Source: an uncultured Collinsella sp. (GTDB lineage Bacteria > Actinomycetota > Coriobacteriia > Coriobacteriales > Coriobacteriaceae). Taken from it: a DNA stretch of 18,711 nucleotides. The notes under the pieces were generated by a model that saw only the letters and a list, made by a program, of their open reading frames with translations, searched no databases and had not been told where the DNA came from. This document shows, in pieces, positions 6,956-13,319 of this stretch. The stretch spans positions 1-18,711 of the forward strand of contig URIE01000028.1 of assembly GCA_900547805.1 (NCBI GenBank), in the 5' to 3' direction. Position 1 is the stretch's first letter; every line of letters starts with the position of its first letter. Position numbers and translations under genes: made by a program.

Positions 6956-8089
6956 CTATAAAAGCTCGATTTTGCCGTCCTTCACCGTCAACCCCATATT
7001 GCCCGAGAGCAGATCGTCCAGGCGCGAGCCAACGAGCTCAAAGCGCCAGCCTTCGCGCAGGGGGTTCTGCTCGGGGTGCTCAATATAGTCGGCCAGGTCA
7101 TCGCGCGAGGCAATGACCGAGGTCGCCACGCCCGAGCGTTCGGCAACCAGGCGGATGAGCGCGTACATCAGGTCCGTCACGCTCTCCAACTCCGGAGAGA
7201 TCTGGCGATGCCCGCGCACCATAAGCGGCAGGCGATCGTGCGGGCAGCTTGCGCCGCGCTTGATAGCCATGAGCGCACCGTCCACGTCGCGCTCCCCCAA
7301 CTGATCGGTACCGCGAATGCTACGGAACTCCTCAACGCGCACAGGGTTGCGCTTAACGAGCGCAAGCAGAGTGTCGTCGGACATGACCCACTTGCGCGGG
7401 ATGTTGCGGCGCTCGGCGCGGTCCTCACGCCAGGCGGCGAGCTCGCGCGCGATACCCAGCTGATGGCGGCTGCACGAGTTGATGCGCTTGACCTTACGGA
7501 ATGCCTCGTGACGATCGGCGCGATAGTGCGACTCGTCAGCCAGCGGGCGCAACTCGTCGAGCACCCAGTCCACACGGCCCAGTTCGCGCAGGCGGCTCAT
7601 CATCTCGGTATAGGCGACGATCAGGTACTTGACGTCATCGATTGCGTACTCAATCTGTTTGTCGGTCAGCGGGCGGCGCGACCAGTCGGTCAGTGACTCG
7701 GTCTTGGGCAATGAGACGCCGCAAAACGTCTGCACGAGCGCGCCGTAGGAAATCTGCTGGCGCTCGCCCAAAAAGGCGGCGGCGACCTGCGTATCAAAAA
7801 TAGGACGCGGCAGCACGCCCACGGTATGGAGCATGACCTCCATATCCTGCGAGCAGGCGTGGAAGACCTTGGTCACGCTCTCGTCGGCCATAAGCTCGGC
7901 CAGCGGCGATAGGTCGTCGATTACCAGGGGATCGACCGCTACACTCTCGGCAGGGGTGGCAATCTGAACCAGGCACAGACGCGGATGGAACGTGCGCTCG
8001 CGCAAAAACTCGGTATCGACGGCAATCGCGTCGAACTCACGGGCGCGCTGGCAAAAGTCGAGTAGAGCCTGATGTGTGGAAATGTACAT
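6956..8089 (-). CDS. rnd: Ribonuclease D (DEDDy 3'-5' exonuclease with HRDC)
   Basis: A 377-residue 3'-5' exoribonuclease that trims tRNA and other structured RNA ends. The DEDDy catalytic set is visible: VDTEF (Asp25, Glu27), HACSQDME (Asp82), and YAIDD (Tyr148, Asp152) after LTDKQIE. A helical HRDC region follows (about 205-290, with RKWVMSDDTLLALVKRNP), then a C-terminal extension. The ATG at 8089 is chosen because the protein then begins MYISTHQALLDFC, close to known RNase D N-termini. The open frame reaches a GTG at 8125. Neither start has a strong ribosome site, so the N-terminus is uncertain by 12 residues. It is transcribed divergently from the lipid kinase gene. Confidence 0.92.
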   Translation of the reverse strand: MYISTHQALLDFCQRAREFDAIAVDTEFLRERTFHPRLCLVQIATPAESVAVDPLVIDDLSPLAELMADESVTKVFHACSQDMEVMLHTVGVLPRPIFDTQVAAAFLGERQQISYGALVQTFCGVSLPKTESLTDWSRRPLTDKQIEYAIDDVKYLIVAYTEMMSRLRELGRVDWVLDELRPLADESHYRADRHEAFRKVKRINSCSRHQLGIARELAAWREDRAERRNIPRKWVMSDDTLLALVKRNPVRVEEFRSIRGTDQLGERDVDGALMAIKRGASCPHDRLPLMVRGHRQISPELESVTDLMYALIRLVAERSGVATSVIASRDDLADYIEHPEQNPLREGWRFELVGSRLDDLLSGNMGLTVKDGKIELL

Positions 8090-8151
8090 ATCAACCCATC
8101 GAATAAGGTTAGGCCCGAAAAACACGGGTAGGATATCGGCATTGCCTTACA

Positions 8152-8159
8152 ACTATACT
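8152..8159. promoter_or_regulatory. Overlapping divergent -10-like elements
   Basis: TATACT (8154-8159, plus strand) overlaps TATAGT read on the minus strand (8152-8157). They lie in the 98-base gap between the divergent RNase D and lipid kinase genes. Neither has a good -35 at standard spacing, so the call rests on position and the -10 similarity only. Confidence 0.3.
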
Positions 8160-8187
8160 CGGTTAGTCACAGAACGGGAACGTAAGT

Positions 8188-9105
8188 ATGCGCTGCCTTA
8201 TCATCCACAACCCGGCATCGGGCCCCAGCTCAGATGAAATCTACGCATTCACGCACGCCCTCGCACAGGGCGGCGACGAGGTCGTGATGCGCTTTATCGG
8301 CGATGGCATGGAGCCCGAAGACGCCGTGGCAGATGTGCGCGAGTTCGATCGCGTGGTGGTCTCGGGCGGCGACGGCACCGTCTCTAACGTGCTCGACCAG
8401 ATGCGCGGATGCGGCGTCCCCACACTCGTCTTCCCCTCTGGCACGGCCTGCCTGTTCTTCAACAACATCGGCAATGCCCCCGAGGCAGCGGCGCTTGCCA
8501 AGGCATGTCGCGCCGGCCGCACGGTCAAAGTAGACATGGGCGAGCTCTTTTGGCTCGACGAGAACGGCAACGAGAAGCGCCACGGCTTCATCATCATCGC
8601 CGGCTCGGGCTACGATGCCGAGATCATGATGAAGGCCGCCCCCACCAAAAACGACATCGGCGAGATCGCCTACTTCCTGTCCGCACTCGCCACGCCCAAT
8701 CCTACAGTGGCGCACTTTACGATTGAGCATGACGGCATTGTCGAGGAGCTCGACGGCATCTGCTGCATGGCCGGCAACACCTCGGTCATCCAAAACGACA
8801 TCAACCTGTTCCCCGACTGTCGCATGAACGACGGCATGGTGGACATCGCAGTCATCGAGCCCGTGCGCACCGTGCAGCTGCTACCCACCGTGATCACTGC
8901 CGCACTCGATCCCGCCGGCAAGGTGCTCGGCCGCCCGCAGTTTAAGATCATCCAGACCAAGGAAGCCAAGATCACCTGCACGCCGTCGCTGGGCATGCAG
9001 TTCGATGGCGAGATCATCTCCAGCAACTCGGGCGTCTTTGGTGCCCGCGCACTTCCGCAATGCCTCGACCTCATCGTCGACGAATTCTCCCCGCTCGGAA
9101 AATAG
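8188..9105 (+). CDS. Diacylglycerol kinase catalytic-domain lipid kinase
   Basis: A 305-residue soluble or membrane-associated lipid kinase of the DgkB/YegS/BmrU group. It has an N-terminal IIHNPASGP motif (5-13), the nucleotide-binding VSGGDGTVSNVLD (58-70), PSGTACLFFNNIG (83-95, where the family usually has GTAN), and the C-terminal DGE motif in MQFDGEIIS. It would phosphorylate diacylglycerol or a related lipid with ATP, recycling lipids from membrane or cell-wall polymer turnover. The start is ATG at 8188 with GGGA 8 bases upstream. A 30-residue membrane protein gene follows after 9 bases, and both share the terminator at 9243-9279. Confidence 0.9.
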   Translation: MRCLIIHNPASGPSSDEIYAFTHALAQGGDEVVMRFIGDGMEPEDAVADVREFDRVVVSGGDGTVSNVLDQMRGCGVPTLVFPSGTACLFFNNIGNAPEAAALAKACRAGRTVKVDMGELFWLDENGNEKRHGFIIIAGSGYDAEIMMKAAPTKNDIGEIAYFLSALATPNPTVAHFTIEHDGIVEELDGICCMAGNTSVIQNDINLFPDCRMNDGMVDIAVIEPVRTVQLLPTVITAALDPAGKVLGRPQFKIIQTKEAKITCTPSLGMQFDGEIISSNSGVFGARALPQCLDLIVDEFSPLGK

Positions 9106-9114
9106 GAGGACCCC

Positions 9115-9207
9115 ATGAACGACAATCCCCTGCTCGGCTTTATCGTCATCGTTCTGGCCATGCTCATCGGCTATGCGATTAACGTGATCCACCGCCGGAA
9201 GAAGTAA
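9115..9207 (+). CDS. Small single-pass membrane protein (30 residues)
   Basis: The reading frame begins MNDNPLLGFIV, has one hydrophobic helix (about 6-23) and ends in the basic tail HRRKK. This would place the N-terminus outside and the C-terminus in the cytoplasm by the positive-inside rule. GGAGGA lies 5 bases before the ATG, one of the best ribosome sites in the window. The gene starts 9 bases after the lipid kinase stop and precedes a strong terminator, so the two are co-transcribed and perhaps translationally coupled. The function is not recognised. A role as membrane partner of the lipid kinase is an inference from context. Confidence 0.72.
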   Translation: MNDNPLLGFIVIVLAMLIGYAINVIHRRKK

Positions 9208-9242
9208 TTCCACATTGGCATGATATTCATCCAATTATTGTC

Positions 9243-9290
9243 TCCCCCGCTGTTTATGCATTTGCCAAACAGCGGGGGATTTTCATTTTT
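9243..9290 (+). terminator. Strong intrinsic terminator of the lipid kinase operon
   Basis: A perfect 13-bp stem (TCCCCCGCTGTTT at 9243-9255 with AAACAGCGGGGGA at 9267-9279), an 11-base loop and a T-rich tail (TTTTCATTTTT, 9280-9290). Confidence 0.92.
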
Positions 9291-9339
9291 GGTATTTCCA
9301 GACGCTTTATCCAGATGAAGTAATTGCAGGGAGTCTTTA

Positions 9340-9368
9340 TTAAAGTAAAGCTACAAACTGAGTATATT
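9340..9368 (+). promoter_or_regulatory. Candidate promoter for the C69 peptidase gene
   Basis: TTAAAG (9340-9345), 17-base spacer, TATATT (9363-9368). It lies in the AT-rich 306-base gap 9208-9513, which otherwise holds the terminator above and a 5' leader of about 140 bases. That leader contains a small dyad (TTCATAGATGAA). No further gene was seen in this gap. Confidence 0.45.
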
Positions 9369-9513
9369 TAACCGCTCATCGCATATTTCATCACGCTTAT
9401 CGAGTAAGTTTTTTTCATAGATGAATATTGTTTCCAGTTCATTACGCTAATGGGGTGTCTTTATTGGCTGAAGCTCTCTGGCGACAGAGGGCTTTCGCAC
9501 GCTGGGAGGGAAT

Positions 9514-11463
9514 ATGAGGAAAACTCACCCCGTCAACGCGCTCAAGAAGCTAGGCATAGGCCTCGCCTTTGGAGCTGCAACCATCATGTCCATGCCGACG
9601 TCTGCGCTCGCCTGCACGCAGATGTACATGGGCAAAAACCTTACGGCCGACGGCAACACGTACTACGGCCGTGCCGAGGACTTTGGCAAGCGCTATCTTA
9701 AGCACTACGGTATCGAGCCTGCCCACGAAGCTGGCTTTAAGTACAGCTCGATTGAATCTGCTTTTGAATACACTTCGAATAAGCCTACCTATCGCTACAG
9801 CTATGTACGCGACCACCCCTCCAACTGATATGGTCGTACCGATGCCTACTCCGAGGCCGGAATCAACGAGAAGGGCGTGTCATGCTCTGCCACGCTGAGC
9901 ACCTCCTATAACGAGGATGCCGAAGCAGCAGACCCCATCGATGAGCGAGTGGGTCTGGGCGAGTATAGCTACGGCAGCATCATCTTGGGCGAGAGCGCCA
10001 CGGCACGCGAGGGCGTCGAGCTCCTTGGCAGCCTGATCGACGACCAGGGCGTCTGCACCAACGACCAGATCATCATCGCCGACAACAACGAGACCTGGCT
10101 GTTCGCCACACTTTCCGCCCATCAGTGGATCGCCATGAAGCTGACCGACGATGTCGCCTCACTCAACCCCAACATCGGCAGCCTCAACTACGATGTCAAC
10201 CTCAATGACATCGAGAATTGCCTCCACTCCAAGGACATCGAGTCCATGCCTGTGGAGAAGGGCTTTGCCGAGTACACCGACGGCAAGTTCGACGTTGCCA
10301 AAACGTATGGCGAAAGCCTCGCCGATTCCGGCGTTCACCAGTGGACTCGCTATGTGCAAGGCCGCGATTATTTTGCTAGACCGCTGACCGAAGGCACGGA
10401 TTACGAGATTACCACCGTTGTGAACGATGACGGTACCAGCCAAAAGGGAGCCATGGTCAGCGAGATCCAGCCCTTGTTCTTCAAGCCTGGCAAGTCTGGC
10501 TGGAGCACCTTTGAGCTGATTCGTGCCTTTGGCAACCGCGGCGAAAAGGTTCCTGGCCTTAACGCCAACATTGACGGCGTCTACGCCATCGGCAGCGAGC
10601 GCAACACCGAAATCAACCTTTTCCAGATTCGTCGCGGGTATGATCCCGAAGTCGCTACCATCCAGTGGGAGATGCTCTCCCGCGCCGCGTACTCTGTCGC
10701 CATCCCGCTGTACTCCGCTTTGATAACTGAGGTTAGCCCTTACTTCAGCGATCAGACCGTCCCCTTCGATCACTGCAGCGTGAAGGACGTCGTGTACAAC
10801 GAGGAGCCCGAGAACTCCATCAACTACGTCCTCATGGACATCAGCTCGCTCTGCTTTGAGAACCCTGACACCCTTGGCACCAACGTCCGCGCCTACCTCG
10901 ATGCCCTGCAGAATGAGCTCATCGAGCAGAACAAGGAAGTTGACGCCGCCATGCTGGCCGAGACGACCACCGAGGGCCGCACTGCCCTGGCCAACAAGGC
11001 CGGCAAAGCTGCCACCGAGAACACCTACAAGAAGTGCAAGGCCCTGCTCCAAGAGATGCGCGCCTATCAGAAGGCCGAAAACTTCGACCAGCCCTTCACT
11101 CCGAGCGACCTGAACACCGAGACCAACGGTCTCAAGGAGTCCATCACCTACGCCAAGGATGCTCTTGCCACCGACCCGGTCACCCCGGACCAGCCTGGCA
11201 CCCCTGAGCAGCCCGGCAAGCCCGAGCAGCCCAGCACCCCCGAGCAGCCCGCTAAGCCCGAACAGCCCACCACCAAGCCTGAGAAGCCCGGCAAGTCGGA
11301 CAACACCACGACCACGGTAACCACCAACAAGACGAACACCAAGGGCGGCCTGCCCACCACTGGCGATCGTTTTGATGGCCGCATGGTGGCTGCATTCGCC
11401 ATCGCTGGCGTTGCCGTCATCTCCGCAGGCGGTTATATCCTCTATCGCCGCAACAAGGAGTAA
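9514..11463 (+). pseudogene. C69-family dipeptidase, LPXTG-anchored, interrupted by in-frame TGA
   Basis: One continuous reading frame of 649 codons, broken only by TGA at 9826-9828 (codon 105). The first part (9514-9828, good ribosome site GGGAGGG) has a signal peptide ending SALA, directly followed by Cys34 in ACTQMYMGKN. In this Ntn-hydrolase family the Cys is exposed by processing and is the nucleophile. The second part (from 9829, or a GTG at 9877) continues the C69 domain with GRTDAYSEAGINEKGVSCSAT, in pieces, through about residue 480. A helical stretch, PEQPxx repeats (11185-11295), LPTTG (613-617), a membrane helix and the tail RRNKE follow. The intact protein would be a sortase-anchored surface dipeptidase. 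A restart after the TGA would lack both signal peptide and nucleophile. The most likely cause is a point mutation (for example Trp TGG to TGA); sequencing error or readthrough is possible. Confidence 0.85.
11185..11295 (+). repeat. Hexapeptide-coding repeats (PEQPxx) in the wall-spanning region
   Basis: Five consecutive 18-base units encode PDQPGT, PEQPGK, PEQPST, PEQPAK and PEQPTT, followed after one Lys codon by PEKPGK. Such Pro-rich repeats commonly span the peptidoglycan ahead of an LPXTG anchor. Their number may vary between strains. Confidence 0.88.
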
Positions 11464-11477
11464 TCCCTCGCTGGTGC

Positions 11478-11505
11478 GGGCGGGATGGCACGGTTCATCC
11501 CGCCC
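11478..11505 (+). terminator. Hairpin after the C69 peptidase gene
   Basis: GGGCGGGAT (11478-11486) pairs with ATCCCGCCC (11497-11505), plus one further G-C inside. It lies 15 bases past the stop. The following T run is poor, so this is a probable but imperfect intrinsic terminator. Confidence 0.5.
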
Positions 11506-11533
11506 ACCCATTTGACCGGCGGGAAACACCGCT

Positions 11534-11556
11534 GAAATCTTTTCAAAAAAGATTTC
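11534..11556 (+). promoter_or_regulatory. 10-bp inverted repeat just upstream of the leader promoter
   Basis: GAAATCTTTT (11534-11543) and AAAAGATTTC (11547-11556) are perfect inverted repeats with a 3-base centre. They lie directly upstream of, or over, the -35 position of the promoter at 11576-11583. It could be an operator or an A/T-rich upstream element. It could also be part of the termination signal of the C69 gene. Confidence 0.4.
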
Positions 11557-11575
11557 CCCGCACACACTTCGCTGT

Positions 11576-11583
11576 GCTATAGT
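11576..11583 (+). promoter_or_regulatory. Extended -10 promoter of the Trp leader/ECF operon
   Basis: TGC followed by TATAGT (11578-11583) forms an extended -10 element; no good -35 is seen, which extended -10 promoters can tolerate. Transcription would begin near 11590, about 50 bases before the leader peptide ATG. Confidence 0.5.
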
Positions 11584-11641
11584 GCAGCGCAACAGCAACT
11601 ATGTGCGACCGCGCCACGGCATCACGAAAGGAGCCACCAAC

Positions 11642-11710
11642 ATGAAGAACACGATGAAGTCTCTCAACAACTGGTGGTGGCGTGATGCGAATACGATCGG
11701 TCGACAGTGA
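11642..11710 (+). CDS. Tryptophan-rich leader peptide (attenuation)
   Basis: A 22-codon frame (ATG 11642, TGA 11708-11710) preceded by a very good ribosome site (GAAAGGAG, 8 bases before the ATG). The centre reads NNWWWRD: three consecutive Trp codons at 11672-11680. Trp is rare and coded by one codon, so a run of three in a very short ORF just ahead of an intrinsic terminator is the hallmark of ribosome-mediated trp attenuation, as in trpL of enterobacteria and actinobacterial trp leaders. When charged tRNA-Trp is scarce the ribosome would stall here and alter folding of the downstream RNA. The first gene after the terminator is an ECF S component, so the peptide would control an importer. 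The peptide itself need have no function. Confidence 0.88.
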   Translation: MKNTMKSLNNWWWRDANTIGRQ

Positions 11711-11766
11711 GTCCCTCACCCCTGTTTTTGCGCTCTAGGTGATTGGAAGGCCTCCGGTTTCGACCG
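11698..11766 (+). promoter_or_regulatory. Proposed antiterminator pairing
   Basis: CGGTCGA (11698-11704, the codons 18-26 bases after the last Trp codon) is perfectly complementary to TCGACCG (11760-11766). The latter is the loop and start of the 3' arm of the terminator. The two structures exclude each other. A ribosome stalled at 11672-11680 leaves 11698-11704 free. A ribosome at the stop codon (11708-11710) covers it, so the terminator forms. A small hairpin GTGAG/CTCAC (11707-11719) lies between. Confidence 0.6.
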
Positions 11767-11777
11767 GGGGCCTTTTT
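11747..11777 (+). terminator. Attenuator (intrinsic terminator with UUCG loop)
   Basis: AAGGCCTCCGGT (11747-11758) pairs with ACCGGGGGCCTT (11763-11774) with one U-G pair, closed by a TTCG tetraloop and followed by a T5 tract (11773-11777). It lies 36 bases after the leader stop codon and 50 bases before the first S-component ATG, so it must be read through for the operon to be expressed. Confidence 0.92.
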
Positions 11778-11827
11778 CTATCTCGAGCCCGATCGCATTC
11801 GCATCACGCGCCTCCGCTTACTTTCTC

Positions 11828-12430
11828 TTGCACTCCCCTTCCGAAAGGATTTTCACCATGTCTCAGAACACCACCGCCACCCAGCCCCGCACCGTCCAGA
11901 CCGCCGACCGCGGCAAACTCGACGTCCGTGCTCTCGTCCTGCTCGCTATTCTGCTTGCCGCCGGCTTCATCCTCAACTTCACCGTCGGTAAGGCCATCTC
12001 GGGCATCTCGGGCGGCATGATCAGCCCCGAGTTCATCATCTCGGCCTTCTGCCTCACCATCCTGGTCGTTCGCCCCAACATCGGTCAGGCGCTCGTGATC
12101 GGCCTTATATCCGCCGCCGTGATCCAGATCACCACCACCTCGCCGTTCATCGATTTTGCCGCCGAGGGCATCGCCGCCATGCTTATGGCCGCCATCGTCA
12201 ACGCTGCCGGCAAGGGCGGTCAGGTTAAGCCTGTCGTCGCCATTGTCGCCACCTTCGTGACCACCTTTGTCTCGGGCGTTATCTTCATGGTCATCAAGAT
12301 GGCTATGCTCGGCGTGGTGGGCGAGCTCGCTGCCGCTATGCTGCCCGTGGTCGCCATGACCGCCGTCTTTAACGCCATTCTGGTCGGTGCCCTCTACTTG
12401 CCCATCCAGAAGGCCCTTAGGCTCAACTAA
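11828..12430 (+). CDS. ECF transporter S component 1 (tryptophan-type, predicted)
   Basis: The gene after the attenuator encodes a 200-residue integral membrane protein. A polar N-terminus of about 27 residues precedes about 5-6 hydrophobic segments, including ALVLLAILLAAGFILNFTVG (30-49), and an AAVIQITTTSPF motif. The ATG at 11858 (11th codon) could shorten it, but the ATG at 11828 is not preceded by a strong signal. The ribosome site AAAGGA (11844-11849) in fact precedes the ATG at 11858, giving a product that begins MSQNTTATQ. The substrate-binding S component would deliver its ligand through the shared ATPase and T component downstream. The Trp-codon leader points to tryptophan or a related indole compound; a TrpP-like family is the best guess. 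It is 208 bases from a clear paralogue. Confidence 0.75.
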   Translation: MHSPSERIFTMSQNTTATQPRTVQTADRGKLDVRALVLLAILLAAGFILNFTVGKAISGISGGMISPEFIISAFCLTILVVRPNIGQALVIGLISAAVIQITTTSPFIDFAAEGIAAMLMAAIVNAAGKGGQVKPVVAIVATFVTTFVSGVIFMVIKMAMLGVVGELAAAMLPVVAMTAVFNAILVGALYLPIQKALRLN

Positions 12431-12436
12431 CCCGCT

Positions 12437-12536
12437 CGGCTTTACGAGCCACCCCATCTTGGCGTTCATTCGTCGCTCGCGTACCCAAGTACGCTTCGCT
12501 CCTCTTTCGTGCCAACCTGGGCCCCTCGTAAAGCCG
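12437..12536 (+). repeat. Long-range inverted repeat between the two S-component genes
   Basis: CGGCTTTACGAG (12437-12448) is the exact inverse of CTCGTAAAGCCG (12525-12536), enclosing 76 bases. Inside, TTGGC and GCCAA also pair, and the centre is a perfect hairpin, GCGTAC-CCAA-GTACGC (12479-12494). The whole could fold into one branched stem of about 100 bases. It may be a processing site, a partial terminator that sets S1 above the rest, or a dispersed intergenic repeat. Confidence 0.7.
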
Positions 12537-12638
12537 TCTCCGTGCTCCATTATTCAAAATTAATCCCCTTTTCGATTTAACCCCTTTCGTGGGGGTCTAG
12601 GACACTCTTATCTCAAATCCCACCTTAAGGAGAACATC

Positions 12639-13190
12639 ATGGCCACCAACACTCAGGCTCGTACCATTTCTGCCAACGCCGCTTCCGACAAAGGCATCCT
12701 CGATATCACCTCGCTCGTCCTGCTCGCCGTCCTCCTTGCCGCCGGCTTTATCCTCAACATGACCGTGGGCAACGCGCTTGCCGCGACGGGCATCAAGCCG
12801 CAGTTCATCATTGCCGCCTATGCCCTGGCCATCGCACTCACGCAGGCGAGCTTTGCCCAGGCAGCCATCTTTGGCATCCTGTCAGCCGCCGTCATCCAGA
12901 TCACCACGTCAATCCCCGGCCTCAACTTTGTAACCGAGCTTGCTGGCGCGCTGACGATGGCGGCGCTCGTCAAGTCCAACATCGGCGGCAACAAGGTCAA
13001 CCCCTTCATCGCCGGCCTGCTCACCACCCTGGTCTCGGGTGCCCTCTTCGCCGTCCTGGGCACCGTCATAATGGGTGCCGCGCTGCCCACCGCGCTCGCC
13101 AAGGTGCCCATCGTGCTCGGCACCGCCGTCTTCAACGCCGTCGTGGTCCAGGCCCTCTTCTTCCCCCTGCGCAAGGTGCTCAACAAATAG
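12639..13190 (+). CDS. ECF transporter S component 2 (paralogue of the first)
   Basis: A 183-residue membrane protein. It is clearly homologous to the previous gene product: LVLLAVLLAAGFILNMTVGNA matches LVLLAILLAAGFILNFTVGKA in pieces, SAAVIQITT is identical, and both end VFNA, then a hydrophobic stretch, then P-K-L-N. About 5-6 membrane segments follow a polar N-terminus of some 25 residues. The start is ATG at 12639 with AAGGAG 6 bases upstream. As an S component it would bind the substrate and dock onto the ATPase and T component encoded just downstream. The two copies differ enough that they may bind different ligands of one class (for example tryptophan and an indole derivative), but this is inference. 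The same attenuator should control both unless the gap 12431-12638 has its own promoter; none was evident. Confidence 0.8.
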   Translation: MATNTQARTISANAASDKGILDITSLVLLAVLLAAGFILNMTVGNALAATGIKPQFIIAAYALAIALTQASFAQAAIFGILSAAVIQITTSIPGLNFVTELAGALTMAALVKSNIGGNKVNPFIAGLLTTLVSGALFAVLGTVIMGAALPTALAKVPIVLGTAVFNAVVVQALFFPLRKVLNK

Positions 13191-13198
13191 CCTGATAT

Positions 13199-13229
13199 GA
13201 TGGACGGGCCGCGCGTTAGCGGCCCCATC
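13199..13229 (+). terminator. GC-rich stem-loop after S component 2
   Basis: GGGCCGC (13206-13212) pairs with GCGGCCC (13219-13225), and outside a 3-base bulge GATG (13199-13202) pairs with CATC (13226-13229). There is no T run, so it may be an RNA-stabilising or pausing structure and not a true terminator. Confidence 0.4.
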
Positions 13230-13239
13230 ACCAAAGACT

Positions 13240-13301
13240 GTCCCAAACAGCTAGCATTTGGGGACGTTCTTAAACGACTCGTCATTTAAGAACGTCCCCA
13301 A
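13240..13301 (+). repeat. REP-like palindrome with 17-bp perfect arms
   Basis: TTGGGGACGTTCTTAAA (13258-13274) is the exact inverse of TTTAAGAACGTCCCCAA (13285-13301). Inside, GAC and GTC can pair after one mismatch. The left arm can alternatively pair with GTCCCAAA (13240-13247) just upstream. It lies 18 bases before the ATPase start, inside the operon. The compact form and GGGAC/GTCCC ends resemble REP or MITE-type intergenic repeats. Confidence 0.75.
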
Positions 13302-13319
13302 TGACCATGAAAGGTATCC

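Noticed and set aside
9826..9866. TGA in the C69 gene as a selenocysteine codon
   Set aside because: Hairpins after it are only 3 bp (GGT/ACC, GCC/GGC) and badly placed for a bacterial SECIS. The family nucleophile is Cys34, not this position.
11185..11295. 18-base repeats as a CRISPR or satellite
   Set aside because: They are in frame and encode PEQPxx wall-spanning repeats before an LPXTG anchor.
10159..11598. Long minus-strand open frame (479 codons) opposite the C69 gene
   Set aside because: It is a shadow of a GC-rich coding strand: low-complexity Gly/Leu/Val composition, no recognisable domain, and no ribosome site that I saw. The plus-strand frame has clear domains.
11590..11827. T-box riboswitch ahead of the ECF operon
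   Set aside because: No T-box consensus or long specifier stem is visible. The short ORF with Trp codons and a ribosome site explains the region better.
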